Shown here in pieces: positions 6,447 through 6,841 of a stretch of 6,841 nt of DNA; within the stretch, counting starts at the first letter, position 1, and each line of letters opens with the position of its first letter. Both the position numbers and the translations under genes were made by a program. Origin of the DNA: Promicromonosporaceae bacterium (GTDB lineage: Bacteria; Actinomycetota; Actinomycetes; Actinomycetales; Cellulomonadaceae); contig WRIF01000086.1 of assembly GCA_009782865.1 (NCBI GenBank), positions 1-6,841 on the forward strand, read 5' to 3'. The notes beneath the pieces were generated by a model. The model had not been told where the DNA came from. It made no database searches and worked only from the letters and a program-made list of their open reading frames with translations.

Positions 6447-6459
6447 GGTGGCAACGCTA
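6447..6459 (-). promoter_or_regulatory. Predicted leaderless -10 box of the amidase-nitroreductase unit
   Basis: On the minus strand TAGCGT (6459 to 6454) fits TAnnnT and is followed by 7 bases (TGCCACC) and ATG at 6446. No ribosome binding site lies in front of the ATG, so transcription probably starts at or next to the start codon. The -35 region has no good match to TTGACA. Confidence 0.5.
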
Positions 6460-6482
6460 CGGCCGCGCCTTGGGCCGTCGCA

Positions 6483-6498
6483 TCGGCCCGGGGGCCGA
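6483..6498. promoter_or_regulatory. Near-perfect 16-bp palindrome just upstream of the amidase promoter
   Basis: TCGGCCC (6483-6489) and GGGCCGA (6492-6498) are perfect inverted arms around a central GG. The element is centred about 44 bases upstream of the predicted leaderless start, just beyond the -35 position, where activators often bind. It could equally be a chance GC-rich palindrome or an RNA hairpin. Confidence 0.3.
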
Positions 6499-6525
6499 AC
6501 TTGCGCCCAGGTCTATCCGTCCCCG

Positions 6526-6603
6526 GTATTAGCAGCAAGGGCTGTCCCGAGTCTCGTGGAGTTGCTCGACGAACTGAGCACCGAGACCACGGACGATCTG
6601 TGA
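6526..6603 (+). pseudogene. 3' remnant of a Phd/VapB-like antitoxin gene
   Basis: In the frame ending at TGA 6601-6603 the sequence reads VPSLVELLDELSTETTDDL, an amphipathic, acidic C-terminal end of the kind found on antitoxins that wrap around VapC toxins. It contains a rare TTA codon (6529-6531). No ATG precedes it in frame, and the space a DNA-binding N-terminal domain would need is occupied by the amidase promoter and start. Its stop overlaps the GTG of the following PIN-domain fragment by the GTGA arrangement (6600-6603) usual in toxin-antitoxin operons. The identification rests mainly on this overlap and the acidic tail, so it is an inference. Confidence 0.45.
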
Positions 6604-6689
6604 CCGCCCTTCTCGACACCTCGGTCTTGGCCGCGCTGGAGAGTGGCAGGCCCGCCGAGCTCGGGGTACTCGAAGTGATCAGGGTCTAG
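6600..6689 (+). pseudogene. VapC (PIN-domain RNase toxin) remnant with internal deletion
   Basis: A 29-codon frame from GTG 6600 to TAG 6687-6689. It opens with TALLDTSVLAALESGRP, the characteristic first strand and helix of VapC, including the first catalytic Asp (position 6). It ends LGVLEVIRV followed by stop, which resembles the usual VapC C terminus, in which a last strand of the form 'l-x-V-I-x-V' closes the protein. Roughly 100 residues that should lie between, with the other acidic catalytic residues, are missing. The simplest reading is an in-frame internal deletion near 6655-6665 that inactivated the toxin. The alternative is a plain truncation followed by an unrelated short tail. 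The N-terminal match is good; the C-terminal match is inference. Confidence 0.6.
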
Positions 6690-6790
6690 TCGTCGTAGTG
6701 AAACCGGACCTGGAGGATCACGATGGGCTCGTCGTTGACCTGACAGGCTAGCGGGTGTTCCTGGTCGATGCGCCGAGACCATTGTTCGCC
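6686..6790 (-). pseudogene. C-terminal remnant of a YoeB/Txe-family RNase toxin
   Basis: On the minus strand, 34 codons ending at TAG 6688-6686 align without gaps to my recollection of E. coli YoeB residues 56-84: WSRRI, then xxEH, L, V, D, I, and RFHY before two extra Asp residues. About 14 of 29 positions are identical. His83 and Tyr84 of the active site are kept, but catalytic Arg65 is Pro (EHPLACQV where EHRLVYxV is expected). Upstream (6791-6835) the frame loses the family pattern, and a stop lies at 6838-6836, so the N-terminal two thirds are degraded or absent. YoeB normally cuts mRNA at the ribosome and is paired with a YefM antitoxin, which would lie to the right of the window if any of it survives. 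It is judged inactive. Confidence 0.72.
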
Positions 6791-6841
6791 ACGCGCTGGC
6801 GCGCCTAGTGCCGTGCGGTGAAGGCGGGACGGCCCCTACGC

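Larger units (their letters stand above)
6447..6841. other. Gene-poor right end with toxin-antitoxin remnants
   Basis: These 395 bases contain no intact gene. From left to right they hold the amidase promoter region and its palindrome, the antitoxin tail, the collapsed vapC, and the yoeB tail on the other strand. From 6791 to the edge I see only degraded sequence that may derive from the middle of yoeB. No terminal repeats, integrase, tRNA or insertion-sequence ends were recognised. Confidence 0.6.

Noticed and set aside
5724..6689. 321-codon plus-strand frame running from inside the amidase into the VapC remnant
   Set aside because: Most of it is the antisense shadow of the amidase. Only the last 29 codons, from GTG 6600, carry a real protein signal.
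6723..6743. Six-residue open frame (MGSSLT) with a good GGAGG ribosome-like site 6 bases upstream
   Set aside because: Too short to support as a peptide gene; it lies antisense to the YoeB remnant and the GGAGG is explained by that coding sequence.
6513..6782. 89-codon minus-strand frame crossing the toxin remnants
   Set aside because: It has no family pattern; two other frames in the same stretch match VapC and YoeB, which explains the sequence better.
1..6841. tRNA, rRNA, CRISPR arrays, insertion sequences or attachment sites
   Set aside because: I looked for cloverleaf-like pairs, regularly spaced repeats, transposase motifs and terminal inverted repeats by eye and recognised none.

Overview
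The window looks like chromosome of a high-GC actinobacterium (Actinomycetota). Every intact gene has strongly G/C-biased third positions. The trigger factor is of actinobacterial type, ending in an acidic, Ala-rich tail. Two genes show the TAnnnT-plus-6/7-bases-then-ATG arrangement typical of leaderless transcripts in this phylum. I cannot assign a family or genus from the sequence alone.

Layout. Bases 2-238 (+) are the 3' end of a small beta-rich, lipocalin-like gene, cut by the window edge. It converges on a 625-residue fused ABC exporter (267-2144, -) whose nucleotide-binding domain keeps Walker A and the Q-loop but has lost consensus residues in the signature, Walker B, D-loop and H-loop. 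A divergent intergenic region of about 150 bases carries the promoter of tig (trigger factor, true start GTG 2297, ends 3643, +). tig ends in a strong 16-bp-stem hairpin, and two bases later comes the -10 box of a probably leaderless Gfo/Idh/MocA oxidoreductase of the dihydrodiol-dehydrogenase type (3719-4762, +). This converges on a two-gene minus-strand unit: a secreted, membrane-anchored PGRP/amidase_2 peptidoglycan amidase (5499-6446), followed 4 bases later by an NfsA-like FMN nitroreductase (4769-5494).

The last 395 bases (6447-6841) hold no intact gene. After the amidase promoter region there is what I read as a toxin-antitoxin graveyard: the 3' end of a Phd/VapB-like antitoxin, overlapped GTGA-style by a VapC (PIN) gene reduced to its first about 20 codons joined to what looks like its own last about 9 codons, and, on the opposite strand, the C-terminal third of a YoeB/Txe-type RNase toxin whose catalytic Arg has become Pro. 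The VapC and YoeB remnants end tail to tail on a single shared CTAG, which is a stop codon on both strands.

The intact genes are mostly housekeeping or accessory singletons (protein folding, export, redox, wall turnover) and do not form one pathway. The points of most interest are the degenerate ABC exporter, the double toxin remnant, and the compact terminator-promoter junction after tig. I saw no RNA genes, CRISPR arrays or insertion sequences.
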